Source of the DNA: Aurantimonas sp. Leaf443
GTDB lineage: Bacteria > Pseudomonadota > Alphaproteobacteria > Rhizobiales > Rhizobiaceae
Reading direction: 5' to 3'
DNA: 64,000 bases
Assembly (NCBI RefSeq): GCF_001425575.1
Contig: NZ_LMRD01000007.1
Span: forward strand, 496,001 to 560,000
Below the pieces are notes generated by a model, which made no database searches, was not told the DNA's origin, and saw only the letters and a list, made by a program, of their open reading frames with translations. The position numbers were made by a program, and so were the translations under genes. This document shows, one piece after another, positions 20,494 through 29,254 of this stretch (its first letter is position 1; each line of letters opens with the position of its first letter).

Positions 20494-21231
20494 ATGAGCG
20501 ATCTGAAGAAATACGCGGCCGAGGCGATCGGCACCTTCTGGCTGACCTTCGCGGGCTGCGGCTCGGCCGTCATCGCCGCCGGCGTGCCCGATCTCGGCAT
20601 CGGGTTCCTCGGCGTGTCGCTCGCCTTCGGCTTCACCGTGGTCACCATGGCCTATTCGCTCGGCCATATCTCGGGCTGCCATCTCAACCCCGCCGTCACG
20701 ATCGGCCTTGCGGCGGGCGACCGCTTCCCGCGCGCGCAGATCCTGCCCTACATCCTGGCGCAGGTGACCGGCGGCATCGTCGCGGCGGTGGTCCTCTACG
20801 TCATCGCCAGCGGCGCGCCGGGCTTCGACCTCGCCAAGGGCTTTGCCGCCAACGGCTACGGCGCTCATTCGCCCGGGCAATATTCGCTCCTCTCGGCCTT
20901 CGTCGCCGAGTTCGTGCTGACGATGATCTTCCTCTTCGTCATCATGGGCGCCACGCACGGCAAGGCGCCGGCGGGCTTCGCGCCGCTCGCCATCGGGCTG
21001 GCGCTGGCGCTGATCCACCTCGTCTCGATCCCGATCACCAACACGTCGGTGAACCCCGCCCGGTCGACGGGCGTCGCGCTCTTCGCGGGGACCTGGGCGA
21101 TCGGCCAGCTCTGGCTGTTCTGGCTGGCGCCGATCCTCGGCGGGGCCGCGGGCGGGGCGCTCTACAGCTGGCTGAGCGCCGAACCCTCGCAGGACGTCGT
21201 CGGCACGGGCGCCGCGCCCGGCCGAAGCTGA
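20494..21231 (+). CDS. aqpZ: Aquaporin Z (water channel)
   Basis: A 245-residue six-TM channel. The two half-helix motifs are [10 protein letters not shown] and [11 protein letters not shown] (NPA boxes). The aromatic/Arg filter of water-selective AqpZ is present: Phe in SLAFGFTV, His in [12 protein letters not shown], Thr in the NTSVNPA loop and Arg right after the second NPA. This predicts orthodox water selectivity rather than glycerol transport. The C-terminal extension (about 15 polar residues, [18 protein letters not shown]) is cytoplasmic. The ATG at 20494 is preceded by GGGGTGGGG. Monocistronic between two terminators. Confidence 0.95.
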   Translation: MSDLKKYAAEAIGTFWLTFAGCGSAVIAAGVPDLGIGFLGVSLAFGFTVVTMAYSLGHISGCHLNPAVTIGLAAGDRFPRAQILPYILAQVTGGIVAAVVLYVIASGAPGFDLAKGFAANGYGAHSPGQYSLLSAFVAEFVLTMIFLFVIMGATHGKAPAGFAPLAIGLALALIHLVSIPITNTSVNPARSTGVALFAGTWAIGQLWLFWLAPILGGAAGGALYSWLSAEPSQDVVGTGAAPGRS

Positions 21232-21252
21232 CACGGCCCTGCGCCGACGAAG

Positions 21253-21288
21253 AAAGGCCGGATGTCCCTCGGGAGGGAGCATCCGGCC
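21253..21288 (-). terminator. Intrinsic terminator for the aminotransferase gene
   Basis: GGCCGGATG (21256-21264) pairs with CATCCGGCC (21280-21288). The stem continues inside as TCCCTC/GAGGGA with a single bulged G. On the minus strand the stem is followed by TTT from AAA at 21253-21255. It also sits just after the aqpZ stop, so it may serve both genes. Confidence 0.75.
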
Positions 21289-21333
21289 AGGTCGCGCTTC
21301 CCGGGAGGTGCCGCGCGGAGCGGGGAGGCAGGC

Positions 21334-22551
21334 CTATTCGGCGGCGACGGCGAGCGGCGCGCTGCGCGAGGCGGCATCGTTGGCGAGGCGATACCAGCCC
21401 TGCGCGGCCGCGACGCCCGCGCCGAGCTCGATGCGCGCGCCGGCGTCCACCAGCGCCATCTCCGCGATGGAGAGCGCCGTCAGGCACATGCCCTCGTTGA
21501 GATCGCCGAGATGGCCGATGCGGAAGACGCGGCCGTTCAGCCGCGCGAGACCGGCGCCGAAGGAGGTGCGGTAGCGCTCGTAGGCGATCTTCAGGACGGC
21601 GTTCGCATCGACGCCCTCCGGCACGCGGATCGCCGAGACCGTATCGGACTGCCATTGCGGCGCGACGGCCTGGAGATCGAGCCCGAGCGCGGCAACGCCC
21701 CGGCGCACGCCTTCGGCGAGCCGGTAATGCCGGGCGAAGACGTTCTCCAGCCCCTCCTCGGCGAGGAGGTCGAGCGCGGCGCGCAGGCCGTGGAAGAAGG
21801 TCGTGGGCGGCGTGTAGGGGAAATAGCCCGTGTCGTTCGCCGCGATCATGTCGGCGAAGGAGAAGTAGCAGCGCTCCATCTTCGGCGCGGCCGCCTTGTG
21901 CGCCTCGAGCGCCTTCTGCGAGATCGAGAGGAAGGCGACGCCGGCCGGCAGCATGAAGCCCTTCTGCGAGCCGGCGATGGCGCAGTCGACGCCCCATTCG
22001 TCCTGGCGGAAATCGATCGAGCCGATCGAGGAGACGCCGTCGACATAGAGCATGGCGGGATGGGCATGGGCATCGAGCAGGCGGCGCACGCCGGCGACGT
22101 CCGAGGTCACGCCCGTCGCGGTCTCGTTATGGGTGACGAAGACGGCCTTGATCGCATGGGAGCGATCCTGCGCGATCGCCCGCTCGTAGTCGGCGAGCGG
22201 CACGCCGGCGCCCCATTCGACGTCGATGCAGGTGACGTCGAGACCGAGGCGCTCGGCCATCGAGGCCCAGAGGTGGGAGAACTGGCCGAAGCGCGACATC
22301 AGCACCTTGTCGCCGCGCGACAGCGTGTTCTGGATCGCCGCCTCCCAGGCACCGGTGCCCGAGGAGGGGAACATGAAGACGCGGCCCGTCGTGTTGCGGA
22401 AGACCGCCTTGAGATCGCGGAAGAGCGGCAGGGTGAGGTCCGGAAACTCGGCCGAGCGCTGGTCCTCCATCGGCACGTTCATGGCGCGGCGCACGCGCTC
22501 GGGCACGTTGGTGGGGCCGGGAATGAACAGGTGGGTGATGCCGTTCTTCAT
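21334..22551 (-). CDS. sgaA: Class V aminotransferase, serine-glyoxylate aminotransferase type
   Basis: A 405-residue PLP enzyme of the AGXT/SGAT family. Starting at MKNGITHLFIPGPTNVPERV, the family IPGPTNVP turn is at the N-terminus. SSGTGAWEAAI (about 63-73) binds the PLP phosphate, LYVDGVSSIGS carries the PLP Asp, and AGSQKGFMLPAG holds the Schiff-base lysine (about K197). Likely reaction: serine + glyoxylate to hydroxypyruvate + glycine, as in serine-cycle and photorespiration-like metabolism; alanine or purine-derived donors are alternatives. The ATG at 22551 has GGGAGAG upstream; a longer frame from 22662 would add a non-conserved leader. No other serine-cycle gene is in the window apart from the CoA-ester lyase homologue at 58 kb. 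Confidence 0.85.
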   Translation of the reverse strand: MKNGITHLFIPGPTNVPERVRRAMNVPMEDQRSAEFPDLTLPLFRDLKAVFRNTTGRVFMFPSSGTGAWEAAIQNTLSRGDKVLMSRFGQFSHLWASMAERLGLDVTCIDVEWGAGVPLADYERAIAQDRSHAIKAVFVTHNETATGVTSDVAGVRRLLDAHAHPAMLYVDGVSSIGSIDFRQDEWGVDCAIAGSQKGFMLPAGVAFLSISQKALEAHKAAAPKMERCYFSFADMIAANDTGYFPYTPPTTFFHGLRAALDLLAEEGLENVFARHYRLAEGVRRGVAALGLDLQAVAPQWQSDTVSAIRVPEGVDANAVLKIAYERYRTSFGAGLARLNGRVFRIGHLGDLNEGMCLTALSIAEMALVDAGARIELGAGVAAAQGWYRLANDAASRSAPLAVAAE

Positions 22552-22769
22552 GCCGCTCTCCCTGAGGCCCGGTCCGCGGATGTCGGCCGGGCTTTTGCGC
22601 CACGCTGTCCCGCATGGTCGCCGCGGACGATAGGCCGCGTGGAGCCCCAGGAGAACTTTCAAAAACTGATCGGCCGCTGAGTATTTTTAAGTGGTCCTGC
22701 GGGTCCTTGGGTTCGACCGCCCGGCGCCCTACCCTTTTCCCTCCTCACGAACGGGACAGGACAGGTGCC

Positions 22770-23153
22770 ATGGGACTTCTCTCCGGCCTTCTCGGCCTTG
22801 CCAGCGACGTCGACCCGCGCGCGCTCCAGGCCGATCTCGCGCCGATCCTCCTGCCCGGCGAGGAGATCGAACTCGCCTTCCAGATCGTGCGCGACCTCGT
22901 CGTCTTCACCGACCTGCGGCTCGTCCTCGTCGACAAGCAGGGCATGAGCGGGCGCAAGCGGCAGTACCAGTCGATCCCCTACCGCTCCATCACGATGTTC
23001 TCCGTCGAGACCGCCGGCACGTTCGACGCCGATGCCGAGATGGCGCTGTGGATCTCGGGCCAGACGCAGCCCTTCCGCCACGCGATCGGCCGCGGCTCGA
23101 ACGTCTCGGGGATCCAGAAGGCGCTGGCGCAGGGGGTTCTCGGGTGGCGCTGA
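22770..23153 (+). CDS. PH domain-containing protein (bacterial PH_1 type)
   Basis: A 127-residue soluble protein made of one bacterial pleckstrin-homology-like domain. LLPGEEIELAFQIVRDLVVF, then TDLRLVLVDKQGMSGRKRQY and QSIPYRSITMFSVETAGTFD, follows the usual strand order: the F/TDLRLV strand, the DKQG turn and the S-I-x-Y-x-S-I strand. The final helix is GIQKALAQGVLG. Function is unknown in the family. The ATG at 22770 follows GGACAGGTGCC. It is divergent from sgaA. Confidence 0.85.
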   Translation: MGLLSGLLGLASDVDPRALQADLAPILLPGEEIELAFQIVRDLVVFTDLRLVLVDKQGMSGRKRQYQSIPYRSITMFSVETAGTFDADAEMALWISGQTQPFRHAIGRGSNVSGIQKALAQGVLGWR

Positions 23154-23361
23154 GCCTCGGCCGGGGAAAACGCCGGGCAAGCCGCTCTTTCGGGCGGCAC
23201 GACGATTCCCTTTCGCGCGGCGGCGCGACATAGTGATGCGAAGCGGGCCGCCAGAGCCGCATCCGCAACCGGACCGACCACGCCGCGATCGAACTAGAAC
23301 CGGCCCTCCGAAATCGGGTCAAGGGCCGGGATCGAAGGATCGAGTTTATAGTTAAGATGCC

Positions 23362-23868
23362 ATGAACACGATCGTCGCCGAAGTCCGGCCAGCAGAATCG
23401 AAGGATGCCGCGGCGCTCGCCGCCATCCACGAACTGTCCTGGCGCAGCGCCTATAGCGGTCTCATCCCGCACGGCGCCCTCAACAGAATGCTCGGCCGGC
23501 GCGACGCCGGCTGGTGGGACAAGGCCGTGCGCCATCGGGCGGCGGTGGTGGTGATCGAGTTCGACGGCCGCGCCATCGGCTACGCCACGCTCGGCCTCAA
23601 CCGCACGCCGGCGCTGAAGGTGGAGGGCGAGATCTACGAACTCTACCTCCTGCCCGAATTCCAGGGTGTCGGCTTCGGCCGCCGGATCTTCGAAAGCGCG
23701 CGCGACATGCTCGCGCTGCGCGGCCTGAAAGGCCTCGCGGTCTGGACGCTCGCGGAAAACCAGCCTGCCATGCGCTTCTACGAGGGCATGGGCGGCACGG
23801 ATATCGCGGAAGGCTCTGAGGCCTTCGACGGGCGTGTGATGCGCAAGATCGCCTACGTCTGGCGTTGA
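23362..23868 (+). CDS. GNAT family N-acetyltransferase
   Basis: A 168-residue acetyl-CoA-dependent acetyltransferase. The GNAT core is complete: motif D/A region IYELYLLPEFQGVGFGRRIF with the (Q/R)xxGx(G/A) acetyl-CoA loop (QGVGFGRR, about residues 98-105). Motif B follows in NQPAMRFYEGMGG. The substrate is not predictable. The N-terminal AALAAIHELSWRSAYSGLIP resembles acetyltransferases acting on small molecules or protein N-termini. No partner gene. Confidence 0.88.
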   Translation: MNTIVAEVRPAESKDAAALAAIHELSWRSAYSGLIPHGALNRMLGRRDAGWWDKAVRHRAAVVVIEFDGRAIGYATLGLNRTPALKVEGEIYELYLLPEFQGVGFGRRIFESARDMLALRGLKGLAVWTLAENQPAMRFYEGMGGTDIAEGSEAFDGRVMRKIAYVWR

Positions 23869-24109
23869 GGCATGCGCCCCGCCGGGGCGGGCTGCCGAGA
23901 CGCCGTGTCGGCTGACGATCCCGGCCGGCAGATGATCGGGCGAAGGCCCATGGAAGCTTCCAGAGGAGAGCTGCCGCCTCTTCTGAGTTAGCTCCGACGA
24001 CGGCGTTCCTTTTACTTCGTTCGACGGTCGCCTCGGCCGCTTTGTTGCGTGCCGGCGCCGGGCAGGCTAAGCCACGCGCCATCAGGATCGCCCCAACGAC
24101 AGGACGGCC

Positions 24110-24655
24110 ATGCGCATCGACGCCATTTCCCGCGGCAACAACCCGCCCTACGACGTCAACGTCATTATCGAGGTTCCGGTCGGCGGACACCCGATCAAGT
24201 ACGAGATGGACAAGGAGGCCGGCTGCCTCGTCGTCGATCGCTTCCTCTACACGCCGATGACCTATCCCGGGAACTACGGCTTCGTGCCGCACACGCTCTC
24301 GGACGACGGCGACCCGATCGACGTCCTCGTGTGCAACACGCGCCCGCTCTTCCCCGGCTGCGTCATCAACTGCCGGCCGATCGGCGTCCTCGTGATGGAG
24401 GACAACAAGGGCCAGGACGAGAAGATCATCGCCGTCCCCTCGCCCGAGCTGACGCGCCGCTACGAGACGGTGAAGGAATATAACGACCTGCCGGAGATCA
24501 CGCTTCGCCAGATCGAGCATTTCTTCGAGCACTACAAGGATCTGGAGCCCGGCAAATGGGTGAAGATCGGCGGCTGGGGCGGCTCGACCGAGGCCCACAA
24601 GCTCATCCAGGAAGCGGTGGAGCGCGAGACCGCGCACAAGGCGCTGAAGGCCTGA
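24110..24655 (+). CDS. ppa: Inorganic pyrophosphatase, family I
   Basis: A 181-residue cytoplasmic soluble pyrophosphatase that pulls biosynthetic reactions by hydrolysing PPi with Mg2+. The metal-site signature DGDPIDVLV is present (about residues 65-73). Other active-site segments are [32 protein letters not shown] and the Lys/Tyr-rich [21 protein letters not shown] near the C-terminus. Length is normal for alphaproteobacteria. It is followed by an intrinsic terminator. Confidence 0.97.
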   Translation: MRIDAISRGNNPPYDVNVIIEVPVGGHPIKYEMDKEAGCLVVDRFLYTPMTYPGNYGFVPHTLSDDGDPIDVLVCNTRPLFPGCVINCRPIGVLVMEDNKGQDEKIIAVPSPELTRRYETVKEYNDLPEITLRQIEHFFEHYKDLEPGKWVKIGGWGGSTEAHKLIQEAVERETAHKALKA

Positions 24656-24693
24656 CCCTCGGGGCTGCGGCCCAACCCATCCCTGCACGGACG

Positions 24694-24723
24694 AAGGGCG
24701 TCGCGATTCACCGCGGCGCCCTT
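24694..24723 (+). terminator. Intrinsic terminator after ppa
   Basis: AAGGGCGTCGCG (24694-24705) pairs with CGCGGCGCCCTT (24712-24723) with one U-G pair around ATTCAC. TTTCCCGTT spans the end of the stem and the tail. Confidence 0.75.
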
Positions 24724-24882
24724 TCCCGTTGGTCCTTCGGCAAGAGGCGCCGTCGCCCTCGCGCGATCCGGCGCGTCCCTCCAGACCTCTCAAAATGCAG
24801 CACTATTTCGAGAGATCGGCAAGGCCGGGACGAGGGGCTCCGACGCTGCCCAGCAGAAGGGCGTAAACATCCGATGAATAGC

Positions 24883-24941
24883 GAATGCGCATTCCATGCG
24901 CATGACGCACAACAGACGTGCAGCAATCTGCACTCCTGTTG
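24883..24941. promoter_or_regulatory. Cluster of palindromes upstream of the DUF1127 gene
   Basis: Three dyads lie in 59 nt. GAATGCGCATTC (24883-24894) and the abutting CATGCGCATG (24895-24904) are perfect and share the core ATGCGCAT. Then CAACAG (24910-24915) pairs with CTGTTG (24936-24941) and, inside it, GTGCAG (24918-24923) with CTGCAC (24928-24933) around CAAT. The first two look like tandem operator sites. The third could be an operator or an RNA hairpin in the 5' leader, 56 nt before the start codon. Inference only. Confidence 0.45.
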
Positions 24942-24997
24942 AGCAGAAGGACCGCCTATATCCCGGTCACAAGATTTGATCACCTCGGACACGACCC

Positions 24998-25147
24998 ATG
25001 CTTCGCAACCTCACCGACCGCTTCCAGAACTACCGCCGCACGCGCCAGAGCATCCGCTATCTCGAGCAACTCGACGACCACTCCCTGGCCGATATCGGCC
25101 TCGGCCGTGGCGAGATCCGCCGCGCGGTGCTTTTCGGCCGCCCGTAA
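24998..25147 (+). CDS. DUF1127 (YjiS-like) microprotein
   Basis: A 49-residue protein, MLRNLTDRFQNYRRTRQSIR followed by YLEQLDDHSLADIGLGRGEI and a short tail. The L-x-x-LDDHxLxDIGLxRGEIR motif is the DUF1127 signature. Related small arginine-rich proteins in alphaproteobacteria are reported to bind RNA and to affect phosphate or C1 metabolism and sRNA turnover; the role of this one is unknown. It stands alone, with a palindrome cluster upstream and a strong terminator 42 nt after its stop, so it has its own transcription unit. Confidence 0.9.
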   Translation: MLRNLTDRFQNYRRTRQSIRYLEQLDDHSLADIGLGRGEIRRAVLFGRP

Positions 25148-25189
25148 GGCGCGGCGCGCCGGCCGGTCCGGCGCATCCCTAACGCAACG

Positions 25190-25226
25190 AGAAACGCCGC
25201 GTCTCCCCTGGAGGCGCGGCGTTTCT
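25190..25226 (+). terminator. Strong terminator after the DUF1127 gene
   Basis: AGAAACGCCGCG (25190-25201) pairs perfectly with CGCGGCGTTTCT (25215-25226). The intervening bases contain a further CTCC/GGAG stem. CCTT follows. Confidence 0.8.
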
Positions 25227-25337
25227 CCTTGCGGCGCCTGTTACGGGCTCCAGCGGGACGGGGCGAGCGGCCCACACCCGGCGACGGCCGGATCGGCCGG
25301 CACCTCGCGCGCGGCGTCGCCATATCGGACAGGGGGT

Positions 25338-25667
25338 TCAGCGGGGCTCGATCTCGAGCGCTTCCAGCCTTGCCCGCAGCGCCTCGCCCCCGCCTTCGAG
25401 GCGCAACGTCTTCACGCGCGACGTCTGACCGGCGACGATGGCGACACGCGATTTCGGCAGGCCGACCGCCTTGGCGACCAGCAGGACGAGCGCGGCGTTG
25501 GCCCGCCCGTCCTCGGGGATCGCCGAGACCCGCGCCAGGAGCTGGGGGCGGCCCTCGGCGTCGGGCGCCACGCCGTCGATCGCGTCCCGCCCGCCCTTCG
25601 GCGTCAGGCGGACGGTGACGAGATAGACGCCCTGCGCCTCGCGGAAGAAGCGCGCGTCCCCGCTCAG
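25338..25667 (-). CDS. DUF167 (YggU) family protein, apparent CTG start
   Basis: About 109 residues. The core VYLVTVRLTPKGGRDAIDGV, then LLARVSAIPEDGRANAALVL and SRVAIVAGQTSRVKTLRLEG, is a full DUF167 domain (PxxG(K/R)(A/D) and GxANxAL motifs). The protein contains no Met at all, and the first GTG falls inside the domain (the V of DGVAPD). The only start that keeps the domain intact is a CTG at 25667, which overlaps the YggT stop as CTGA, in the manner of an ATGA overlap. Translation is therefore probably coupled to yggT. Function unknown; a yggT-yggU arrangement is widely conserved. Confidence 0.8.
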   Translation of the reverse strand: MSGDARFFREAQGVYLVTVRLTPKGGRDAIDGVAPDAEGRPQLLARVSAIPEDGRANAALVLLVAKAVGLPKSRVAIVAGQTSRVKTLRLEGGGEALRARLEALEIEPR

Positions 25668-25966
25668 ATGCCGGCCTGATACACGGCCGGGACGACATAG
25701 ATGAGAATGAGCTGCTGCAGGAAGAAGATGCCGAGCAGCACGACGAGCGGCGAGAGGTCGATGCCGCCGAGATCGGGCAGGAAGCGGCGCACGCGGCGGA
25801 AGACCGGCTCGGTCATCTTGAACAGGAACGTGCCGACCGAATCGACGAAGGCGTTGCCGCCGTTGACGATGTTGAAGGCGTAGAGCCAGGAGAGGACCGC
25901 CGAGGCGATGATGATCCACCAGTAGATGTTGAGGGCGAGCAGGACGACCTGGATGACGGCGAGCAT
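25664..25966 (-). CDS. yggT: YggT family membrane protein
   Basis: A 100-residue protein with one YggT repeat: an N-terminal TM (LAVIQVVLLALNIYWWIIIA), the hallmark amphipathic stretch SWLYAFNIVN...TEPVFRRVRRFLP, then GGIDLSPLVVLLGIFFLQQL as the second TM. Family members are linked to osmotic stress and, in other phyla, to division and cytochrome assembly. The ATG at 25966 has AGGAGG 14 nt upstream, rather distant. It is the first gene of a two-gene unit with DUF167. Confidence 0.9.
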   Translation of the reverse strand: MLAVIQVVLLALNIYWWIIIASAVLSWLYAFNIVNGGNAFVDSVGTFLFKMTEPVFRRVRRFLPDLGGIDLSPLVVLLGIFFLQQLILIYVVPAVYQAGI

Positions 25967-26213
25967 GGCGGCGGATCGACCCTCCTGGGGCACCCGTCGT
26001 CCGGCCGGACGAGAGGGGCGCTCCCGCTGTTTGAACCACGAGACCGCCTCGAAATCGCGATGCGTTTCAAGGGTCGGCGCCGTGACGGTGCCATCGGATG
26101 TAGACATGGCGCCCGGCCTTGGCAAGCAAGGGCCGGAGCTTTGGGGCCGCGCTCTCGCTTTGTCGTTGACAGTCCCTCCCCTCCCGACTTAAGAACCGCT
26201 CCGCAAGGTGGAC

Positions 26214-26289
<76 letters not shown>

Positions 26290-26377
26290 ACCCCCTTGCT
26301 CCGCCGTCCCGCCTGGTTTTCCCGCGCGACCCCGTTCCCGACCGTTCCCCCTGCGGTCTCACGAAGGCGTTGCTGCC

Positions 26378-27640
26378 TTGACCGACGATACCGGCACGCC
26401 CGCGGGTGCAGAGCCGATCGAGGACGATCGCTTCGCCGCCTTCCGCAACAGCCGCTTCCTGCGCTACTGGCTGGCCCGCTTCTTCGCCGCCTTCGCCACG
26501 CAGGTCGTCATCGTCTCCGTCGGCTGGCAGGTCTACGACCTGACGCGCGACCCGCTCGATCTCGGCCTGATCGGCCTCTGCCAGTTCCTGCCCTCTCTCC
26601 TGCTCGTGCTCGTCACCGGGGCGGCGGCGGATCGCTATTCGCGCCGGCTCATCATGGGCCTTGCCATCCTCGTCGAGACGGTCGGCGCGCTGGCGCTCTT
26701 CCTTCTCACCTGGCACGGGCTCACCACGCCCCTGCCCGTCTTCGCGATCCTCGTCGGCTTCGGCATCGCGCGCGCCTTCTTCGGGCCCGCCTCGCAGTCG
26801 CTCGTCGTCAACATCGTGGAGAAGCGGGAACTCGCCAACGCCATCGCCTGGAACTCCTCGTCCTGGCAGGTCGCGAGCATCGTCGGCCCGGTGGCCGGCG
26901 GCCTCCTCTACGGCCTCTCGCCGCTCGCCGCCTACGGCACGGGCCTTGCCCTCTTCAGCGCGGCGGCGATCCTCGTCTTCTCCATCCGCGCGCCCGTCCA
27001 GGCCCGCGTCGAGGGCGAGACGCGGGACCTTCGCACCATCCTCGCGGGCTTCCGCTTCATCTGGCACGAGAAGATCGTGCTCGGCGCGATCTCGCTCGAT
27101 CTCTTCGCCGTGCTCCTCGGCGGCGCGGTGGCGCTGATGCCGGTCTATGCGCGCGACGTCCTGCATGTCGGCCCCTGGGGCCTCGGGCTCCTGCGCGCGG
27201 CGCCGGGCATCGGCGCCATCGCCATGGCCGCCTGGCTCGCCGCCCATCCCGTGCGCGACAATGCCGGCCGCATCATGTTCGTCTTCGTCGCCGTCTTCGG
27301 CGCGGCGACCACCGTCTTCGGCCTCTCCACCGCGCCCTGGCTGTCGATCGCGGCGCTCGTCGTGATGGGCGCGGCCGACATGATCTCGGTCTATGTGCGC
27401 GAGATCCTGCTGCAGCTCTGGACGCCGGACGCGGTGCGCGGGCGGGTCAACGCGGTCAACATGGTCTTCGTCGGCGCCTCCAACGAGCTCGGCGAGTTCC
27501 GTGCCGGCGTCATGGCCTCGCTTCTCGGCGCCGTGCCGGCGGTGGCGCTGGGGGGCGTGGCGACCGTCGGCGTCGCCGCGCTCTGGGCCGCGCTCTTTCC
27601 GGGCCTTCGCCGCATCCGCCATCTCTCCGCCCGCCACTGA
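26378..27640 (+). CDS. MFS transporter, EntS-like (DUF/MFS_3 type)
   Basis: A 420-residue, roughly 12-TM major facilitator. The loop 2-3 motif is [15 protein letters not shown]. The conserved helices [32 protein letters not shown]-like ([12 protein letters not shown]) and [16 protein letters not shown] match the enterobactin-exporter-like MFS_3 family. The start is a TTG at 26378, with GAAGGCG upstream and no ATG before residue 91. The exported substrate is unknown. It is convergent with the HAD gene. Confidence 0.88.
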   Translation: MTDDTGTPAGAEPIEDDRFAAFRNSRFLRYWLARFFAAFATQVVIVSVGWQVYDLTRDPLDLGLIGLCQFLPSLLLVLVTGAAADRYSRRLIMGLAILVETVGALALFLLTWHGLTTPLPVFAILVGFGIARAFFGPASQSLVVNIVEKRELANAIAWNSSSWQVASIVGPVAGGLLYGLSPLAAYGTGLALFSAAAILVFSIRAPVQARVEGETRDLRTILAGFRFIWHEKIVLGAISLDLFAVLLGGAVALMPVYARDVLHVGPWGLGLLRAAPGIGAIAMAAWLAAHPVRDNAGRIMFVFVAVFGAATTVFGLSTAPWLSIAALVVMGAADMISVYVREILLQLWTPDAVRGRVNAVNMVFVGASNELGEFRAGVMASLLGAVPAVALGGVATVGVAALWAALFPGLRRIRHLSARH

Positions 27641-27703
27641 GGCGGCGCCCGCCATCGGCCCATCCTCCGGCGGCGAGGCGTCTCCGCCTCGGCCGCGACC
27701 GCC

Positions 27704-28411
27704 TCATCCGCCGCGACCGACACGCTCGATGAGCGCCGGCACGCGGGAGAGATCCTCGATCGCGTGGAAGCGCGGCTCTCCGAGAGGGGCCTCCGCCTCT
27801 TCCAGCGCCCAGGTGATCTCGTAGGGCACGTGAATGCCCACCGACCCTGCCGCGATCGCCGGCAGAACGTCGGATTTCAGCGAATTGCCGACCATCGCCG
27901 CCCGTTCCGGCCCCTCGCCATGGCGCGCGAACAGGCGCGCATAGGTCTCGGGCGTCTTCTCGCTGACGATCTCCACCGCATCGAACAGGTCGCCGAGCCC
28001 GGAAGCGGCGAGCTTGCGCTCCTGGTCGAAGAGGTCGCCCTTGGTGATGAGCACGATCCTGTGGCGCCCGGCCAGGGTCTCCAGCGTCTGGCGCGCATGC
28101 GGCAGCGTCTCGACGGGATGGGCGAGCATCTCGCGGCCCGCCTCGAGGATCGCGCGGATGGCGCCGGGCGGCGTCGCCTCGCCGGTGACCTCCAGCGCGG
28201 TCTCGATCATCGAGAGGGTGAAACCCTTGATGCCGTAGCCATAGGCGCCGAGATTGCGGCGCTCGGCCGCGATCAGCCGCGCCTCGATCTCGTGGGCCTC
28301 GCCATGCGCGGCGAGAAGCGCCACGAAACGCTCCTGCGTCAGGCGGAAGAAGCGCTCGTTGTGCCAGAGCGTGTCGTCGGCGTCGAAGCCGATCGTGGTG
28401 ATGGCCGCCAT
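27704..28411 (-). CDS. HAD-superfamily hydrolase
   Basis: A 235-residue phosphatase-fold protein. Motif I is FDADDTLWHNE (the DxDxT nucleophile and acid, about residues 9-13). Motif II is VLITKGD, and motif III/IV are the Lys in VSEKTPETYARL and the AMVGNSLKSDVLPAIAAG segment carrying the metal-binding Asp. A small helical C1 cap separates motifs I and II. It resembles the YjjG/haloacid-dehalogenase-like subgroup; the substrate is unknown. Last gene of the TerB-GATase-HAD minus-strand run. Confidence 0.88.
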   Translation of the reverse strand: MAAITTIGFDADDTLWHNERFFRLTQERFVALLAAHGEAHEIEARLIAAERRNLGAYGYGIKGFTLSMIETALEVTGEATPPGAIRAILEAGREMLAHPVETLPHARQTLETLAGRHRIVLITKGDLFDQERKLAASGLGDLFDAVEIVSEKTPETYARLFARHGEGPERAAMVGNSLKSDVLPAIAAGSVGIHVPYEITWALEEAEAPLGEPRFHAIEDLSRVPALIERVGRGG

Positions 28412-28448
28412 GGTCCGACCTCCCGCCTCTCCCTGCCGCCGAGGCCGC

Positions 28449-29252
28449 TCAACCCGGGCCGCGTTCCCCGAAGACGAGGCCGAGGAACTGGTCCAGCCAG
28501 CGCTTCACCGGCGCGTCGTAGACGGCCCGGCCCTCGAAATGGGCCCGGCGCGCCTGCGCCCCCGGCAAGGTCAGCCGCTCGTGGCCGCGCGTCGTCCAGC
28601 GATACATCATGGCGAGCGTCAGTTCGGCATGGAACTGCACGCCATAGGCGTTCTCGCCGTAGCGGAAGGCCTGGTTCGGATACCACTCGCCGGTGGCCAG
28701 AAGCCGGGCCCCGTGCGGCAGGTCGAAGCCCTCGCGGTGCCACTGATAGACCATGTCCGGCCAGCCCGGCATCAGCAGCCGGCCCTCGCCGGTCGCCTTC
28801 AGCGGGTAGTAGCCGATCTCGGCGAGCCCGTCGGCGCGCGGGCCCACCGCCGCGCCGAGATGCTTGGCCAGCATCTGCGCCCCGAGGCAGATGCCGAGGA
28901 AGGGCCGGTCCTCGCGCAGCGGCACGGACAGCCAGTCGATCTCGGCCTTCAGATGCGGGTCGCGGTCGTTGGCGCTCGGCGGGCCGCCGAAGACGACCGC
29001 GCCGCGATGGTCGTCCAGGGTCTCGGGCAGGCGGTCGCCGACGACGGGACGGCGGATGTCGAGCCGCACGCCCGCCGCTTCCAGAACCTGCCCGACGCGC
29101 CCCGGCGTCGAACTCTCCTGATGCAGGACGACGAGGACGGGGCGCGCGTCCCCCGTCTGCAGCGTGAAATGGCGCTCGAGGCCGGCGACGGGGCCCGCGC
29201 CTTCGCGCTCCTGCCGGACGCCTTCGCCCGCTGAGGAACGAAACGCCGCCAT
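28449..29252 (-). CDS. Class I glutamine amidotransferase-like protein (GMP-synthase-like GATase)
   Basis: 267 residues. The catalytic triad of class I GATases is complete: nucleophile Cys in FLGICLGAQMLAKHLG, and His plus Glu in YGVQFHAELT. The N-terminal VVFGGPPSANDRDPHLKAEI is the oxyanion strand. It is a free-standing GATase of the GuaA-N type (type 1 glutamine amidotransferase-like), acting on an unknown acceptor. The ATG at 29252 is 2 nt past the TerB-like stop; the first 30 residues are not conserved, so an internal start is possible. Followed 37 nt later by the HAD gene. Confidence 0.88.
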   Translation of the reverse strand: MAAFRSSAGEGVRQEREGAGPVAGLERHFTLQTGDARPVLVVLHQESSTPGRVGQVLEAAGVRLDIRRPVVGDRLPETLDDHRGAVVFGGPPSANDRDPHLKAEIDWLSVPLREDRPFLGICLGAQMLAKHLGAAVGPRADGLAEIGYYPLKATGEGRLLMPGWPDMVYQWHREGFDLPHGARLLATGEWYPNQAFRYGENAYGVQFHAELTLAMMYRWTTRGHERLTLPGAQARRAHFEGRAVYDAPVKRWLDQFLGLVFGERGPG

Positions 29253-29254
29253 GG

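Larger units (their letters stand above)
24656..24997. other. Intergenic region between ppa and the DUF1127 gene (342 bp)
   Basis: Contains the ppa terminator (24694-24723), then about 150 bp in which I see no feature, then a cluster of palindromes (24883-24941) before the DUF1127 start at 24998. No supportable gene on either strand. Confidence 0.6.
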
